A stretch of 64,000 bases of DNA from Halogeometricum sp. S1BR25-6 (GTDB lineage: Archaea; Halobacteriota; Halobacteria; Halobacteriales; Haloferacaceae), in NCBI RefSeq assembly GCF_031624495.1, contig NZ_JAMQOP010000003.1, positions 1-64,000 of the forward strand. The letters run 5' to 3'. The first letter of the stretch is position 1. Each line of letters opens with the position of its first letter. Both the position numbers and the translations under genes were made by a program. The notes below the pieces were generated by a model. That model was not told the origin of the DNA and made no database searches. It saw only the letters and a program-made list of their open reading frames with translations. Positions 1-9,077 of the stretch are shown piece by piece.

Positions 1-2
1 TC

Positions 3-341
3 GTCGTCGAGGGCGTCGAAGCCGCCCTCGACGTCGCCGAACCGGGCGTCACCTGCGAACGCGTCGAGAAGGCGTGGCGCGACACCATCGCGAAGTACGA
101 CATCGAGAAGGAGGAGCGCATCGGCTACTCGATGGGGCTGGGCTATCCGCCGGACTGGGGGGAGCACACCGCCAGCCTTCGCCCCGGCGACGAGACGGTG
201 TTAGAGGAGGACATGACGTTCCACATGATTCCCGGTCTATGGTTCGACGACTTCGGCGCCGAACTCTCCGAGACGTTCCGCGTCACGTCGAACGGCGCGG
301 AGGTGCTCGCCGACTTCCCGCGAAAGCTGTTCTCGGTCTGA
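3..341 (+). CDS. M24-family hydrolase, ectoine-hydrolase-like (3' part only)
   Basis: The gene runs in from the left edge; only the last 112 residues are present. They show the pita-bread fold C-terminus of M24 metallopeptidases: a YPPDWGEH stretch, a PGDETVLEEDMTFHMIPG core carrying the family His and Glu metal-site surroundings, and a closing FPRKLF. The YPPDWGEH and FPRKL signatures recall ectoine hydrolases (DoeA/EutD), which open the ectoine ring, more than proline aminopeptidases. That assignment is inference from remembered family sequence. The following genes (glutamate dehydrogenase, M20 deacetylase, EutB-like lyase, class III aminotransferase) fit a compatible-solute breakdown island. 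The N-terminal domain cannot be assessed. Confidence 0.75.
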   Translation, partial: VVEGVEAALDVAEPGVTCERVEKAWRDTIAKYDIEKEERIGYSMGLGYPPDWGEHTASLRPGDETVLEEDMTFHMIPGLWFDDFGAELSETFRVTSNGAEVLADFPRKLFSV

Positions 342-485
342 GCGCCGCGACGGACTGACACGTCGTCCGACGCCTCGGTCCGTCGGGGGCTTTCGTTCGG
401 CGCAATACTTCTTCAACTCCGAATTGTATCTCATCGTCTCTCTTCGAGACGAACACAGTCCGAACAGCACGGATTGAGCTATCGA

Positions 486-496
486 TTAATTTAACA
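486..496 (+). promoter_or_regulatory. TATA box of the glutamate dehydrogenase gene
   Basis: The AT-rich element attaatttaac is centred about 30 nt before the ATG at 522 in an otherwise GC-rich gap. This is the usual haloarchaeal spacing for an mRNA with little or no leader. Confidence 0.6.
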
Positions 497-521
497 CGAT
501 GGTTCGTCATCGTCTCCGTAT

Positions 522-1799
522 ATGGCACCAGACGGAGACGACGCGAACGAGGCGGACGCGGACTCGGCGCTCGTCACCGCCCGACGGCAACTCGAACGGG
601 CGGCGGCGCACGTCGACGTGGACTCGAACGTCATCAAACGGCTCCGGCACCCGACGCGCGTCGAACGCGTCTCGGTGCCCCTGAAGCGGGACGACGGCTC
701 GCTCGACGTCTACACGGGCTACCGCGCACAGCACGACGACGTCCGCGGCCCGTACAAGGGCGGCCTCCGCTATCACCCCGAAGTGAGCGCCGAGGAGTGC
801 ATGGGGCTCTCGATGTGGATGACGTGGAAGTGCGCGGTGATGGACCTCCCGTTCGGCGGGGGAAAGGGCGGCGTCGCCGTCAACCCGAAAGAGCTCTCCC
901 ACGAGGAGCGAGAGCGGCTGACTCGGCGGTTCGCCGAGGAACTCCGCGACGTCGTCGGGCCGAAGCAGGACGTCCCCGCGCCGGACATGGGGACGGACGC
1001 CCAGACGATGGCGTGGTTCATGGACGCCTACTCGATGCAGCAGGGCGAGACGACGCCGGGCGTCGTCACCGGCAAACCGCCGGTCATCGGCGGCAGCTAC
1101 GGGCGTGAGGAGGCGCCGGGTCGCTCCGTCGCCATCGTCACGCGAGAGGTCGCCGACTACTACGACTGGGACCTCTCGGAGACGACCGTCGCGGTACAGG
1201 GGTTCGGGAGCGTCGGCGCGAACGCCGCCCGCGCCCTCGACGAGTGGGGGGCGAACGTCGTCTCCGTCTCCGACGTCAACGGGGCCATCTACGACCCCGA
1301 CGGCCTCGACACCGAAGCGGTCGCCACCCACGAGGAGGAACCCGGCGCCGTGATGGGCTACGACGCGCCGGAGACGCTCTCGAACGAGGAGATACTCGAA
1401 CTTGACGTGGACGTGCTGATTCCGGCCGCGGTCGGTAACGTCATCACCGCCGGGAACGCCCACGATATCGACGCCGAGGTGGTCGTCGAAGGGGCGAACG
1501 GCCCGACGACGTTCGCCGGCGACGAGATTCTCGCCGACCGCGAGGTGCCCGTGATTCCGGACATCCTCGCGAACGCCGGCGGCGTCACCGTCTCGTACTT
1601 CGAGTGGTTGCAGGACATCAACCGGCGGCAGTGGACGCTGGACCGCGTCCACGAGGAACTGGAGTCGCAGATGCTCTCGGCGTGGGACGACGTGCGAGCG
1701 CAGTACGAGGACAAGGACGTGACGTGGCGCAACGCCGCGTACGTGGTCGCCCTCGAACGGGTCGCCGAGGCGAAGTCGACGCGGGGCCTGTGGCCCTGA
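522..1799 (+). CDS. gdhB: Glu/Leu/Phe/Val dehydrogenase (glutamate dehydrogenase)
   Basis: A 425-aa protein of normal length for hexameric glutamate dehydrogenases. It interconverts glutamate with 2-oxoglutarate and ammonia using NAD(P). The N-terminal substrate domain has the KGGLRYHP motif and the catalytic-lysine region [16 protein letters not shown] follows. The C-terminal Rossmann domain begins near VQGFGSVG and ends with a conserved [12 protein letters not shown] stretch. The start is supported by a TATA element at a leaderless distance. In this island it probably collects amino nitrogen released by the aminotransferase and lyase downstream. Cofactor preference cannot be read safely from the sequence. 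Confidence 0.95.
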   Translation: MAPDGDDANEADADSALVTARRQLERAAAHVDVDSNVIKRLRHPTRVERVSVPLKRDDGSLDVYTGYRAQHDDVRGPYKGGLRYHPEVSAEECMGLSMWMTWKCAVMDLPFGGGKGGVAVNPKELSHEERERLTRRFAEELRDVVGPKQDVPAPDMGTDAQTMAWFMDAYSMQQGETTPGVVTGKPPVIGGSYGREEAPGRSVAIVTREVADYYDWDLSETTVAVQGFGSVGANAARALDEWGANVVSVSDVNGAIYDPDGLDTEAVATHEEEPGAVMGYDAPETLSNEEILELDVDVLIPAAVGNVITAGNAHDIDAEVVVEGANGPTTFAGDEILADREVPVIPDILANAGGVTVSYFEWLQDINRRQWTLDRVHEELESQMLSAWDDVRAQYEDKDVTWRNAAYVVALERVAEAKSTRGLWP

Positions 1800-1860
1800 G
1801 CTGACTCGCCCGCGCGCTTCCCTCCGTTCTTCTCTTCGCTCTCCCTCCCGTCGCCCTCGA

Positions 1861-2832
1861 TTACTCCCGACCCGGCGCGAGCACCTCGTTCACCAGTTCC
1901 TCGCCCGATTCGAGGTGGTCGAGGTTCTCCGCGACGATGTCGGCGAGGCGGTCCCAGTGCTTCGGCGTGTGGCCGCCGGTGTGCGGCGTGAGCAGGCAGT
2001 TCTCCAGGTCCCAGAGTTCGTGGTCGTTCGGCAGCGGTTCGGGTTCGGTCACGTCGAGGGCCGCGCCGCGTATCTTGTTCGACTGGAGCGCCGAGACGAG
2101 GGCGTCGGTGTCGACGATGCCGCCGCGGGCCGTGTTGACGAGGACGGCCTCCGGCGGCATCGTGGCGAACTCCGCCTCGCCGATGAGGCCGCGCGTGAGG
2201 TCGTTCAGCGGGCAGGCGACGACGACGTACTCCGACCGCGAGAGGGCGTCGTGCACCGCGTCCTCGTCGAATCCGACCACCTCGTCGGTGGGGCCGCCCT
2301 TCTCGGGGGTGTATCGCACGCCTATCGTCTCCACCTCGAACCCCTGTAGCCGCTGGACGACGGCCTGCCCGATGGAGCCGAGACCGACGACGGTGACGGT
2401 GCTGTCGGTGAACTCGCCCGACTGGAAGTGTCGCCACTCGTTGTTCTCCTTCCGCCGCCACCCCTCGTGTAGGCGGCGGGCGAACGTCAGCATGTTCCCG
2501 ATGGCCTGTTCGGCGATGCCGGGCGCGTGGATGCCGCCGGCGTTCGTCACGCCGACGCCGCGCGCGGCGAGTTCGTCCGTCGGAACGTGGTCCGTCCCGG
2601 CGAACGTACAGGCGAACAGTTCGAGGTTCTCGGCCGACTCGACCAGTTCGGGGTCGAGGTCGATGCCGGTGACCACGCGCGCCCCGGCGACGAGTTCGCG
2701 CTCCTGCCGCGGCGTGCGCGCCAGCGCGACGGTTCGGTCGGGCAGACGCTCGCGGAGCGTCTCCGCGTACGACTCCATCGACAGTCCCTCGGTCCCCTCG
2801 CGGAGGACGACGACGTCCGGTGTCTCCGTCAT
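1861..2832 (-). CDS. D-isomer-specific 2-hydroxyacid dehydrogenase
   Basis: A 323-aa cytosolic NAD-dependent oxidoreductase of the phosphoglycerate/glyoxylate reductase family. The nucleotide fold has VVGLGSIGQAVV. Catalytic Arg lies in NTARGGIVD, Glu in DVTEPEPLP and His in LTPHTGGHT. I chose the ATG at 2832 (MTETPDVVV) over an upstream in-frame start at 2892, because the extra 20 residues resemble no family member and run into the promoter region of the divergent M20 gene. It is transcribed towards gdh; the substrate (2-oxoacid or glyoxylate-like) is unknown. A paralogue lies at 59843-60787. Confidence 0.9.
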   Translation of the reverse strand: MTETPDVVVLREGTEGLSMESYAETLRERLPDRTVALARTPRQERELVAGARVVTGIDLDPELVESAENLELFACTFAGTDHVPTDELAARGVGVTNAGGIHAPGIAEQAIGNMLTFARRLHEGWRRKENNEWRHFQSGEFTDSTVTVVGLGSIGQAVVQRLQGFEVETIGVRYTPEKGGPTDEVVGFDEDAVHDALSRSEYVVVACPLNDLTRGLIGEAEFATMPPEAVLVNTARGGIVDTDALVSALQSNKIRGAALDVTEPEPLPNDHELWDLENCLLTPHTGGHTPKHWDRLADIVAENLDHLESGEELVNEVLAPGRE

Positions 2833-2905
2833 AGTGAGTGGTCCTCGTGTCGTCGCTGCCCGACTTAGTCCTTTTGTGTATTCGCCGTCCACGGAATCCG
2901 TTCAC

Positions 2906-2913
2906 AGTTAAGT
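2906..2913 (+). promoter_or_regulatory. TATA-like box of the M20 deacetylase gene
   Basis: agttaagt is centred about 28 nt before the ATG at 2938. It selects that ATG over one at 2923, which would lie too close to the box. Confidence 0.45.
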
Positions 2914-2937
2914 GGGTGGCGCGTGTCAGGGCGTCGT

Positions 2938-4296
2938 ATGGTAGCGACGACCGAGCTAGATCTCAGCCGGTTGCGTCGAGCGTTCCACCGCTATCCGGAA
3001 CCCGCCTGGCGGGAGTTCCACACGACGGCGCGACTCCGCGAGGAAGTCGAGGCCATCGGCGTCGACGAACTCGCGGTCGGTCCCGAGGCGTACGACCCCG
3101 ACGACAGGATGGCCGCCCCGGACCCCGACTCCGAGGAGGTGCGGCGCTGGATGGACCGCGCCGTCGAGCAGGGGGCCGACGAGGAGTTGGTCGAGAAGAT
3201 GGCGGGCGGCAACACCGGCCTCGTCGCCGTACTCGACCGGCGGGGTGAGGAATCCGGCGCGGACGGCGCCGACGCTGCCGACGCCGCCGACGGCCCGCAC
3301 GTCGGCCTCCGCGTCGACATCGACGGTCTGTTCATCGAGGAGTCGGCCGACGAGGAGCACGTTCCGGCCCGCGAGGGGTTCCGCTCGGAGACGGGCGAGA
3401 CGATGCACGCCTGCGGTCACGACGCGCATATGACGTGGGGGTTGGCGGTCCTCGACGCGGTGAAGCGCAGCGACTTCGCGGGGCGGTTCACCGTCTTCTT
3501 CCAACCCGCCGAGGAGGTGTCCGGCGGCGGCCGCCCGATGGCCGAGAGCGAGTACGCGGCCGGGCTGGACGCCCTCTTCGCGGTCCACGTCGGCCTCGAC
3601 CACCCGACGGGCGAAGTCGTCGCGGGCGTCGAGGAGATTCTGGCGATGTGCCACGTCGACGCGACGTTCCACGGCACGTCCGCGCACGCGGGCAAGGCCC
3701 CGAACGAGGGCGACAACGCGATGCAGGCGCTCGGGACGGCCATCCAGAACGCCTACGGCATCCCGCGGCACGCCGACGGGATGACCCGCGTCAACGTCGG
3801 CGTCGCGGAGGCGGGCACCGCGAGCAACATCATCGCCGAGGAGGCGACCATCCACGGCGAGGCCCGCGGCGAGACGACCGAACTGATGGAGTACATGAAA
3901 GAGAAGCTCTCGCGGACGCTCGAATCCGCGGCCGAGATGCACGGCTGTACGGCCGACGTGGAGGTGGTCAGCGAGTCCCCGCGGGTCGACAGCGACCCCG
4001 AACTGGCGGGACTCGTCGCCGACGTTGCCGCGGGCGTCGACGGCGTCGAGACGGTGACCGAGCGCGCGGCGTTCGGCGCCAGCGAGGACGCGACGTTCCT
4101 CATGGACCGCGCCCACCGGGAGGGCGGGCGCGCGACGTTCCTCATCGTCGGGACGGACCACCCGACGAGCCACCACACCGGCACGTTCGACGTGGACGAG
4201 CGCAGTCTCCCGATGGGCGCCGAAGTGCTGACGAAGGCGGTGCTCTCGGCCGGCGAGGGCGGGGGCGCGAGCGAGGGTGAGACCGGTGCCCGGTGA
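2938..4296 (+). CDS. M20-family amidohydrolase (AbgA/DoeB2-like deacetylase)
   Basis: A 452-aa zinc-dependent amidohydrolase. It opens with the HRYPEPAWREF helix and a long inserted segment with VEKMAGGNTG, as in the p-aminobenzoyl-glutamate hydrolase subunit AbgA. Metal-site motifs are present: HACGHDAHM, FFQPAEE, the dimerisation-domain THGTSAHAG-like stretch GTSAHAG, and a C-terminal TSHHTG. An acidic Ala/Asp-rich insert near residue 105 (GADGADAADAADG) is typical haloarchaeal padding. The family cleaves N-acyl amino acids. In this neighbourhood an N-acetyl-diaminobutyrate deacetylase role in ectoine breakdown is plausible but inferred. The stop overlaps the next gene, so the two are translationally coupled. 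Confidence 0.9.
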   Translation: MVATTELDLSRLRRAFHRYPEPAWREFHTTARLREEVEAIGVDELAVGPEAYDPDDRMAAPDPDSEEVRRWMDRAVEQGADEELVEKMAGGNTGLVAVLDRRGEESGADGADAADAADGPHVGLRVDIDGLFIEESADEEHVPAREGFRSETGETMHACGHDAHMTWGLAVLDAVKRSDFAGRFTVFFQPAEEVSGGGRPMAESEYAAGLDALFAVHVGLDHPTGEVVAGVEEILAMCHVDATFHGTSAHAGKAPNEGDNAMQALGTAIQNAYGIPRHADGMTRVNVGVAEAGTASNIIAEEATIHGEARGETTELMEYMKEKLSRTLESAAEMHGCTADVEVVSESPRVDSDPELAGLVADVAAGVDGVETVTERAAFGASEDATFLMDRAHREGGRATFLIVGTDHPTSHHTGTFDVDERSLPMGAEVLTKAVLSAGEGGGASEGETGAR

Positions 4297-5557
4297 CGAG
4301 GAGAGCGACGGCTCGATTCCGGAGAGCGCCGACGCCGTCGTCACCGCCGCGGACGTGGCGGCGGCCCGCGAGCGCATCGCGGACGTGGTCCACGAGACGC
4401 CGCTGGACGTCTCGACGACGTTCGCCGAGATGTCGGGCGCGGCGTCTGTCGGCCTCAAACTGGAGAACATGCAGCGCACGGGGTCGTTCAAGATACGCGG
4501 CGCGTACAACACGATGGCGACGCTCCCCGCGGAGGCGAAGGCGCGCGGCGTCGTCGCCGCAAGCGCGGGCAACCACGCGCAGGGCGTCGCCCTCGCGGGG
4601 CGACTCCTCGACATCGACACCACCGTCGTCGTCCCCGAGGTGACGCCCGCGGCGAAGATAACGGCTACCCGCGGGTACGGCGCGGAGGTGCTCGTCGAGG
4701 GAGATATCTACGAGCGCTCCTACGAACGCGCCCTCGAACTCGCAGACGAGGAGGGCTACGAGTTCGTCCACCCGTTCGACGACGCGGGCGTCATCGCCGG
4801 GCAGGGCACCGTCGGCGCGGAGATACGCGAGCAGTACCCCGAGGTAGACACCGTCCTCGTCTCCATCGGCGGCGGCGGTCTCATCTCGGGCGTCGCCACG
4901 GCGCTGAAGGCGCACGACCCCGATATTCGTGTAATCGGCGTCCAACCGGAGGGGGCGGCGCACGCCAAACCCTCCTTGGAGCGCGACGAGATACACCGGC
5001 TCTCGGACATCGACACCGCCGCCGAGGGAATCGCCGACGCGCGTCTGCTCGGGAAGACGTTCGCCGTCCTCCGCGAACGCGTCGACGACGTGGTGTCGGT
5101 CTCCGACCGCGAGATGGCCGTCGCCGTTACTCTCCTCGCGGAACGGGCGAAGACCGTCGCCGAGGCGGCGGGCGCGGCGCCCGTCGCCGCCCTCCTTTCG
5201 AAAAAAGTGGACGCGGCGGACGAACACGTCGCCTGCGTCGTCTCCGGCGGGAACGTCGACCTGACGGAGCACGCCGACCTGACGCGGACCGGCCTGTTCG
5301 AACTCGACCGCTACGCCGAGGCGCGACTGCACGTCAGGGAGTGGCCGGCGGCCCTCGGCCGGGTCGGCGATATCGTCTCCGGCCGCGGGGCCGGACTCGA
5401 CGCCGTCGAACGCGCCGACCGAACGCCGGACGACCCGCCGAACCGGACGCCCGTCACCGTCGGCGTCGAAGGCACCGGCCGGGACCACCTCGGTGAGGTG
5501 TTCGCGTCGCTGGACGACGCCGACGGAATCGCCGTCTCGTCGCACACGCTCGGGTGA
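4286..5557 (+). CDS. Threonine dehydratase-like PLP lyase (IlvA/TdcB or EutB type)
   Basis: A 423-aa fold-type II PLP enzyme. The cofactor lysine is in GSFKIRGA, the substrate loop in SAGNHAQG and the phosphate-binding loop in SIGGGGLISG. The C-terminal 70 residues look like an ACT-type domain, as in biodegradative threonine dehydratases. The enzyme would deaminate threonine or serine to a 2-oxoacid, or act on hydroxyectoine-derived hydroxy-diaminobutyrate if it is EutB-like. A GTG at 4286 has GGGTGA 5 nt upstream, complementary to the 16S rRNA tail; another GTG at 4277 is possible. It overlaps the M20 stop by 11 nt, which indicates an operon. Confidence 0.88.
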   Translation: MPGDEESDGSIPESADAVVTAADVAAARERIADVVHETPLDVSTTFAEMSGAASVGLKLENMQRTGSFKIRGAYNTMATLPAEAKARGVVAASAGNHAQGVALAGRLLDIDTTVVVPEVTPAAKITATRGYGAEVLVEGDIYERSYERALELADEEGYEFVHPFDDAGVIAGQGTVGAEIREQYPEVDTVLVSIGGGGLISGVATALKAHDPDIRVIGVQPEGAAHAKPSLERDEIHRLSDIDTAAEGIADARLLGKTFAVLRERVDDVVSVSDREMAVAVTLLAERAKTVAEAAGAAPVAALLSKKVDAADEHVACVVSGGNVDLTEHADLTRTGLFELDRYAEARLHVREWPAALGRVGDIVSGRGAGLDAVERADRTPDDPPNRTPVTVGVEGTGRDHLGEVFASLDDADGIAVSSHTLG

Positions 5558-5582
5558 GCGCCCGCCGCCGGTCGGTACTGCA

Positions 5583-5590
5583 CCTTTATT
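5583..5590 (+). promoter_or_regulatory. TATA box before the CocE/NonD hydrolase
   Basis: cctttatt sits about 29 nt before an ATG at 5616, which begins a 15-codon ORF, and 70 nt before the hydrolase ATG. The transcript probably starts near 5613-5616. Confidence 0.5.
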
Positions 5591-5615
5591 TCGCGGCGGC
5601 TTCTTTCCACGACGT

Positions 5616-5663
5616 ATGATAGCAGCACACACGACCCGCGGCGGTGGATTCGGCGATGTCTGA
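5616..5663 (+). CDS. Candidate 15-codon upstream ORF
   Basis: ATG at 5616 starts the peptide MIAAHTTRGGGFGDV. Its TGA (5661-5663) lies inside the hydrolase coding sequence, 3 nt past the hydrolase ATG at 5656. Its own start is placed at a leaderless distance from the TATA box. Ribosomes finishing it would sit on the next start, so it may couple or limit translation. There is no homology to judge by. Confidence 0.35.
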   Translation: MIAAHTTRGGGFGDV

Positions 5664-7623
5664 GGACGAACTGAGCGGGATCCGAAGACACGAGAACGTG
5701 CGCGTTCCCGTCGGAGACGACACCGTCGCCGCGACGCGGTACGAACCGGAGGGAGAGGGACCGTCGCCGGCGCTCCTGACGTACGTCCCCTATCCCCAGC
5801 AGGACAGCATCACGTACGGCGCCTACGACCCGTTGAACCGCTATCTCGCCGCGAGCGGGTACGAGGTGGTCGTCGCCGACATGGTCGGGTCGGGGGCCTC
5901 GACCGGATTCGTCGAGGAACCGTTTACACGCCGCGAGGGAACCGAACCGGCGGCGCTCGTCGAGTGGTTGGCCGCCCGACCGTGGACCACGGGGAAGGTG
6001 GGGATGTTCGGGAAGTCCTACGGCGGCATCACGGCCCTCGACGCCGCCGCGCAGCGACCCGACGGCTTGGAGGCCATCGTCCCCATTCACACGCCGTTCG
6101 AGGGGGTGCGCAACGCCTACACCTACGGCGGCCTGTTCGAGTTCCTCACCATCGGGATGGACTGGCTCACCCTGATGCAGGCGCTGGACGCCAAGCCGCC
6201 GTCGAACCCGGAGGCCGACCCGGCGGCGATGAGGGCGTGGCGGGACCGCCTCGGCCGACTGCCCGACCGCGACCCGTGGCTGTTCCAGTTCCTCGACAAC
6301 GACCCGCACGAGGCGTACTGGGACGACAAGGTCATCCCGGTCGAGCGAATCGACGTGCCCGTTCTCGCCGTCGACGGCTGGCGCGACCCGTACATCGAGG
6401 ACACGGTGCGGTACGTCGACCGCATCGACGCGCCCACCCGCGCGCTCTTCGGCCCGTGGCGCCACCGGATGCCGCATCGGGGGCGCGAGTCGGCCGTCGA
6501 CTTCCGCCGGCAGGTGCGCGCGTGGTTCGACCGGTTCTTGAAAGAAGGAACAACGGACGCGCCGGACGTCCCCCGATTCCGCGTCTGGACGGAACGCGAC
6601 GGCGGCGGGACGACGGCGGGCGAGTGGCGCGGCCTCGACCGCTGGCCGACGCTCGCGACGGCCGGCGACGACGCCCTCGGGTTCGCGTTCACGCCCGAGG
6701 GACTCCTCTCGCCCGCCGAATACGACGGGAGTGCGGTCGAGGAGACGTACGAGTTCGACCCGACGGTCGGCCCCGCCTCCGTCGACCCCTACGGTGCGAC
6801 GGTCGCCCCGCCGGTCACGAACGACGACGACGCGCGCAGTCTGACGTTCGACACGCCGACGCTGGAGACGGCCGTCGAACTCACCGGGACGGGCGCCGTC
6901 TCCCTCTCGCTGGAATCGACCGTCGCCGACCCGACGGTGGCGGTCCGCGTCGTCGACGTGGCCCCCGACGGACGCGGGAGGCTCGTCACCCACGGCGTCG
7001 TCAGGGGAGCGTACCGCGACGGCATCGACGAACGGACCCCGATGACGCCCGGCGACCCGACCGACCTCTCGGTTCCCCTCGCGCCGAAGTCGCACGTCTT
7101 CGAGGCGGGTCACCGAATCCGGGTCGCCGTCGGGTCGTCGCTGTTCCCGGCGGTGCTGCCGACGCCCGAGCGCGGGTCGTTCACGCTCCGGTCTTCCCCC
7201 GACGACCCGGCGCTCCTCCGGTTCCCGGGGCGGCGGCTGGACCGCGTCGCGTTCGACGACGCCGTGCCGATGGCCCCGCCGGACGACCGTCTGCCGACGA
7301 CCCCCGAGCGCGTTTCGGGGTCGTCGTCGTGGGTGACCGCCCGCGAACACGCCGCCGGGGAGGCCCGCGTCGAGAAGACGGACGAACTGCGCGTCGACCT
7401 CCCGCACGGGACGCTGACGCGCGAAGGGGCCTTCGAGGCCTCCGTGCGGCGGGACGACCCGGGGTCGGCGTCAGCGCGGAACGAACTGACGCTGACCATC
7501 GAGAACGACCTCGGAACGTTCGAGGTGCGCGCGACGAGCCGTATCTCCCGGCCGCTCTGCCGGGTGCGGACCGAAGTAACTCACGACGGTGAACCCGTCT
7601 TCGAGCAGACGTGGACGCGGTAG
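5656..7623 (+). CDS. CocE/NonD-family hydrolase (X-Pro dipeptidyl-peptidase-like)
   Basis: A 655-aa alpha/beta hydrolase. The nucleophile elbow is GKSYGG near residue 120, and an acid/His region follows with DGWRDPY and GPWRHRMP. A C-terminal jelly-roll PepX_C domain starts around residue 320 (VPRFRVWTE) and includes HRIRVAVGSSLFP. A further 100 residues after the jelly-roll make it longer than the usual 560-600 aa. The family cleaves acyl or peptide bonds in esters, amides and X-Pro peptides; the substrate is unknown. The ATG at 5656 has GGTGG about 9 nt upstream. An in-frame GTG at 5644 is the alternative start. Confidence 0.88.
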   Translation: MSEDELSGIRRHENVRVPVGDDTVAATRYEPEGEGPSPALLTYVPYPQQDSITYGAYDPLNRYLAASGYEVVVADMVGSGASTGFVEEPFTRREGTEPAALVEWLAARPWTTGKVGMFGKSYGGITALDAAAQRPDGLEAIVPIHTPFEGVRNAYTYGGLFEFLTIGMDWLTLMQALDAKPPSNPEADPAAMRAWRDRLGRLPDRDPWLFQFLDNDPHEAYWDDKVIPVERIDVPVLAVDGWRDPYIEDTVRYVDRIDAPTRALFGPWRHRMPHRGRESAVDFRRQVRAWFDRFLKEGTTDAPDVPRFRVWTERDGGGTTAGEWRGLDRWPTLATAGDDALGFAFTPEGLLSPAEYDGSAVEETYEFDPTVGPASVDPYGATVAPPVTNDDDARSLTFDTPTLETAVELTGTGAVSLSLESTVADPTVAVRVVDVAPDGRGRLVTHGVVRGAYRDGIDERTPMTPGDPTDLSVPLAPKSHVFEAGHRIRVAVGSSLFPAVLPTPERGSFTLRSSPDDPALLRFPGRRLDRVAFDDAVPMAPPDDRLPTTPERVSGSSSWVTAREHAAGEARVEKTDELRVDLPHGTLTREGAFEASVRRDDPGSASARNELTLTIENDLGTFEVRATSRISRPLCRVRTEVTHDGEPVFEQTWTR

Positions 7624-7674
7624 CCGTCGCTCGGGGCCGGTGAGGGCGGCCGAGAGAAGAAAACACGGAGTTCG

Positions 7675-9045
7675 CTACGACGACGGGGCGGAGGCGACTT
7701 CGTTCCCCGCGGCGTCGACGGCGTCGGTGAAGATGCCGATTCCCAGTTCGATTTCGCGCTCGGTCGAATCGAGCGGTGGGAGGAGCCGAATCGTCTTCTT
7801 CCCGCACCCGAGCGTGAGGAGGCCGCGCTTCAGCGACTCCTCGACGACCGCGTTGCGACGGTCGGTGGTGTCGAACTCGACGGCGAGCATCAGCCCCTTC
7901 CCGCGGACGTCGGCCACGTACTCCGGCGCGTCGTCGCGGAGCAGTTCCTTCGCCTGCCGGCCGCGTTCGGTGGCGTTGGCCAGCAGGTCGTGCTCCTCGA
8001 TGGCTTCGAGCGTGAACACGCCCTGCATCGATGAGAGGATGTCGCCGCCGCCGAACGTCGACCCGAGGCGGTTCGATTCGCTTGGGAAGAGCTCGGAGTT
8101 CGAGATGGTCGCGCCGACCCGGAGACCCTTCGCGCTGGCGATGACGTCGGGTTCGATGGGGTAGTGGTCCGCCGCCCACATCTCGCCGGTTCGTCCGACG
8201 CCCGACTGTATCTCGTCGACGACCAGGGGGATGTCGTACTCGTCGGTCACGTCCCCCACCTCCCGCATGAACGCCTCGCTCGGGAAGCGGTAGCCGCCGA
8301 CGCCCTGAATCGGTTCCATCACGACGAACGCCACCTCTTCGGGGTTGACGTGGCCGCCCTCGGGAGATAGCGCCCGCCGCAACTGCGACCCATCGCGGGG
8401 CGAGAACCCGCAGTCGCACTCCCCTTCGGTGCAGTGTCGGTCGGTGCAGAACGGGACGGTCTTGACACCCGAAATCTCGGGGTAGTGGCGGGTGTACACC
8501 TCGTTTGAGCGCGTGACGGAGAGCGTCGCCATCGTCCGGCCGTGGAAGCTTCCCTCGAAGGCGAAGCCGTACTTCGCCGCCGGCGCGTCGTCGTACGTTA
8601 TCTTCAGCGCGTTCTCCACCGCCTCGGCGCCGGAGTTCGAGAGGAACACCGTGTCCATCCCGTACTGGTCGGACACGTCGCAGAGCTTCTTCATCAGGTG
8701 ACTAGCGCCCGGGAACGGCGACTCCTCCGGGTCCGGTCCGGCGCCGTAGTACATGTCCTGTCCCGCTATCTTCATCGGCTCCACGAGGTCGAACTCGCGG
8801 AGTTTCCCGAGCACCTTCTCGTTGTTGTAACCCAGCGGGGCAGCGCCGATGTGGCAGGTGAAATCGAGCAGCACGTTCCCGTCCACGTCGGTGACGAACG
8901 GCCCGTCCGCCTCGGCGGTCACGTCCCAGACGAACTCGTGGGAGTACTCGCTCGGCGCGGCGTGTTCCGAGTGGAACTCGATCCACTCCGCGGCGTTCGG
9001 ACCCGGTAGACCCTCGGCTGTCGGCTCCGCGGTGTGCCTGTCCAT
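7675..9045 (-). CDS. Class III aminotransferase (4-aminobutyrate/diaminobutyrate type)
   Basis: A 456-aa PLP enzyme. Motifs include SNSGAEAVENALK (phosphate site), FEGSFHGRT, VVMEPIQGVGG, VVDEIQSGVGRTG and the cofactor lysine in IASAKGLRVG. A Cys-rich insert around residues 200-215 (CTDRHCTEGECDCG) corresponds to where archaeal relatives carry a CxxC-type loop. It transfers an omega-amino group to 2-oxoglutarate; GABA or 2,4-diaminobutyrate are the likeliest donors from context. It is divergent from the lactonase-alcohol dehydrogenase pair and convergent with the CocE gene. The ATG is 28 nt from a clear TATA box. Confidence 0.92.
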   Translation of the reverse strand: MDRHTAEPTAEGLPGPNAAEWIEFHSEHAAPSEYSHEFVWDVTAEADGPFVTDVDGNVLLDFTCHIGAAPLGYNNEKVLGKLREFDLVEPMKIAGQDMYYGAGPDPEESPFPGASHLMKKLCDVSDQYGMDTVFLSNSGAEAVENALKITYDDAPAAKYGFAFEGSFHGRTMATLSVTRSNEVYTRHYPEISGVKTVPFCTDRHCTEGECDCGFSPRDGSQLRRALSPEGGHVNPEEVAFVVMEPIQGVGGYRFPSEAFMREVGDVTDEYDIPLVVDEIQSGVGRTGEMWAADHYPIEPDVIASAKGLRVGATISNSELFPSESNRLGSTFGGGDILSSMQGVFTLEAIEEHDLLANATERGRQAKELLRDDAPEYVADVRGKGLMLAVEFDTTDRRNAVVEESLKRGLLTLGCGKKTIRLLPPLDSTEREIELGIGIFTDAVDAAGNEVASAPSS

Positions 9046-9067
9046 ACACGGAGAGTGTGTATGCCGT

Positions 9068-9077
9068 CCATTAAAAC
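9068..9077 (-). promoter_or_regulatory. TATA box of the class III aminotransferase
   Basis: On the minus strand gttttaatgg is centred 27-28 nt before the ATG at 9045. This is a textbook leaderless haloarchaeal promoter. Confidence 0.7.

Noticed and set aside
3245-4280. Long Arg-rich frames inside the M20 gene
   Set aside because: Out-of-frame shadows; the zinc-ligand motifs are all in the other frame.
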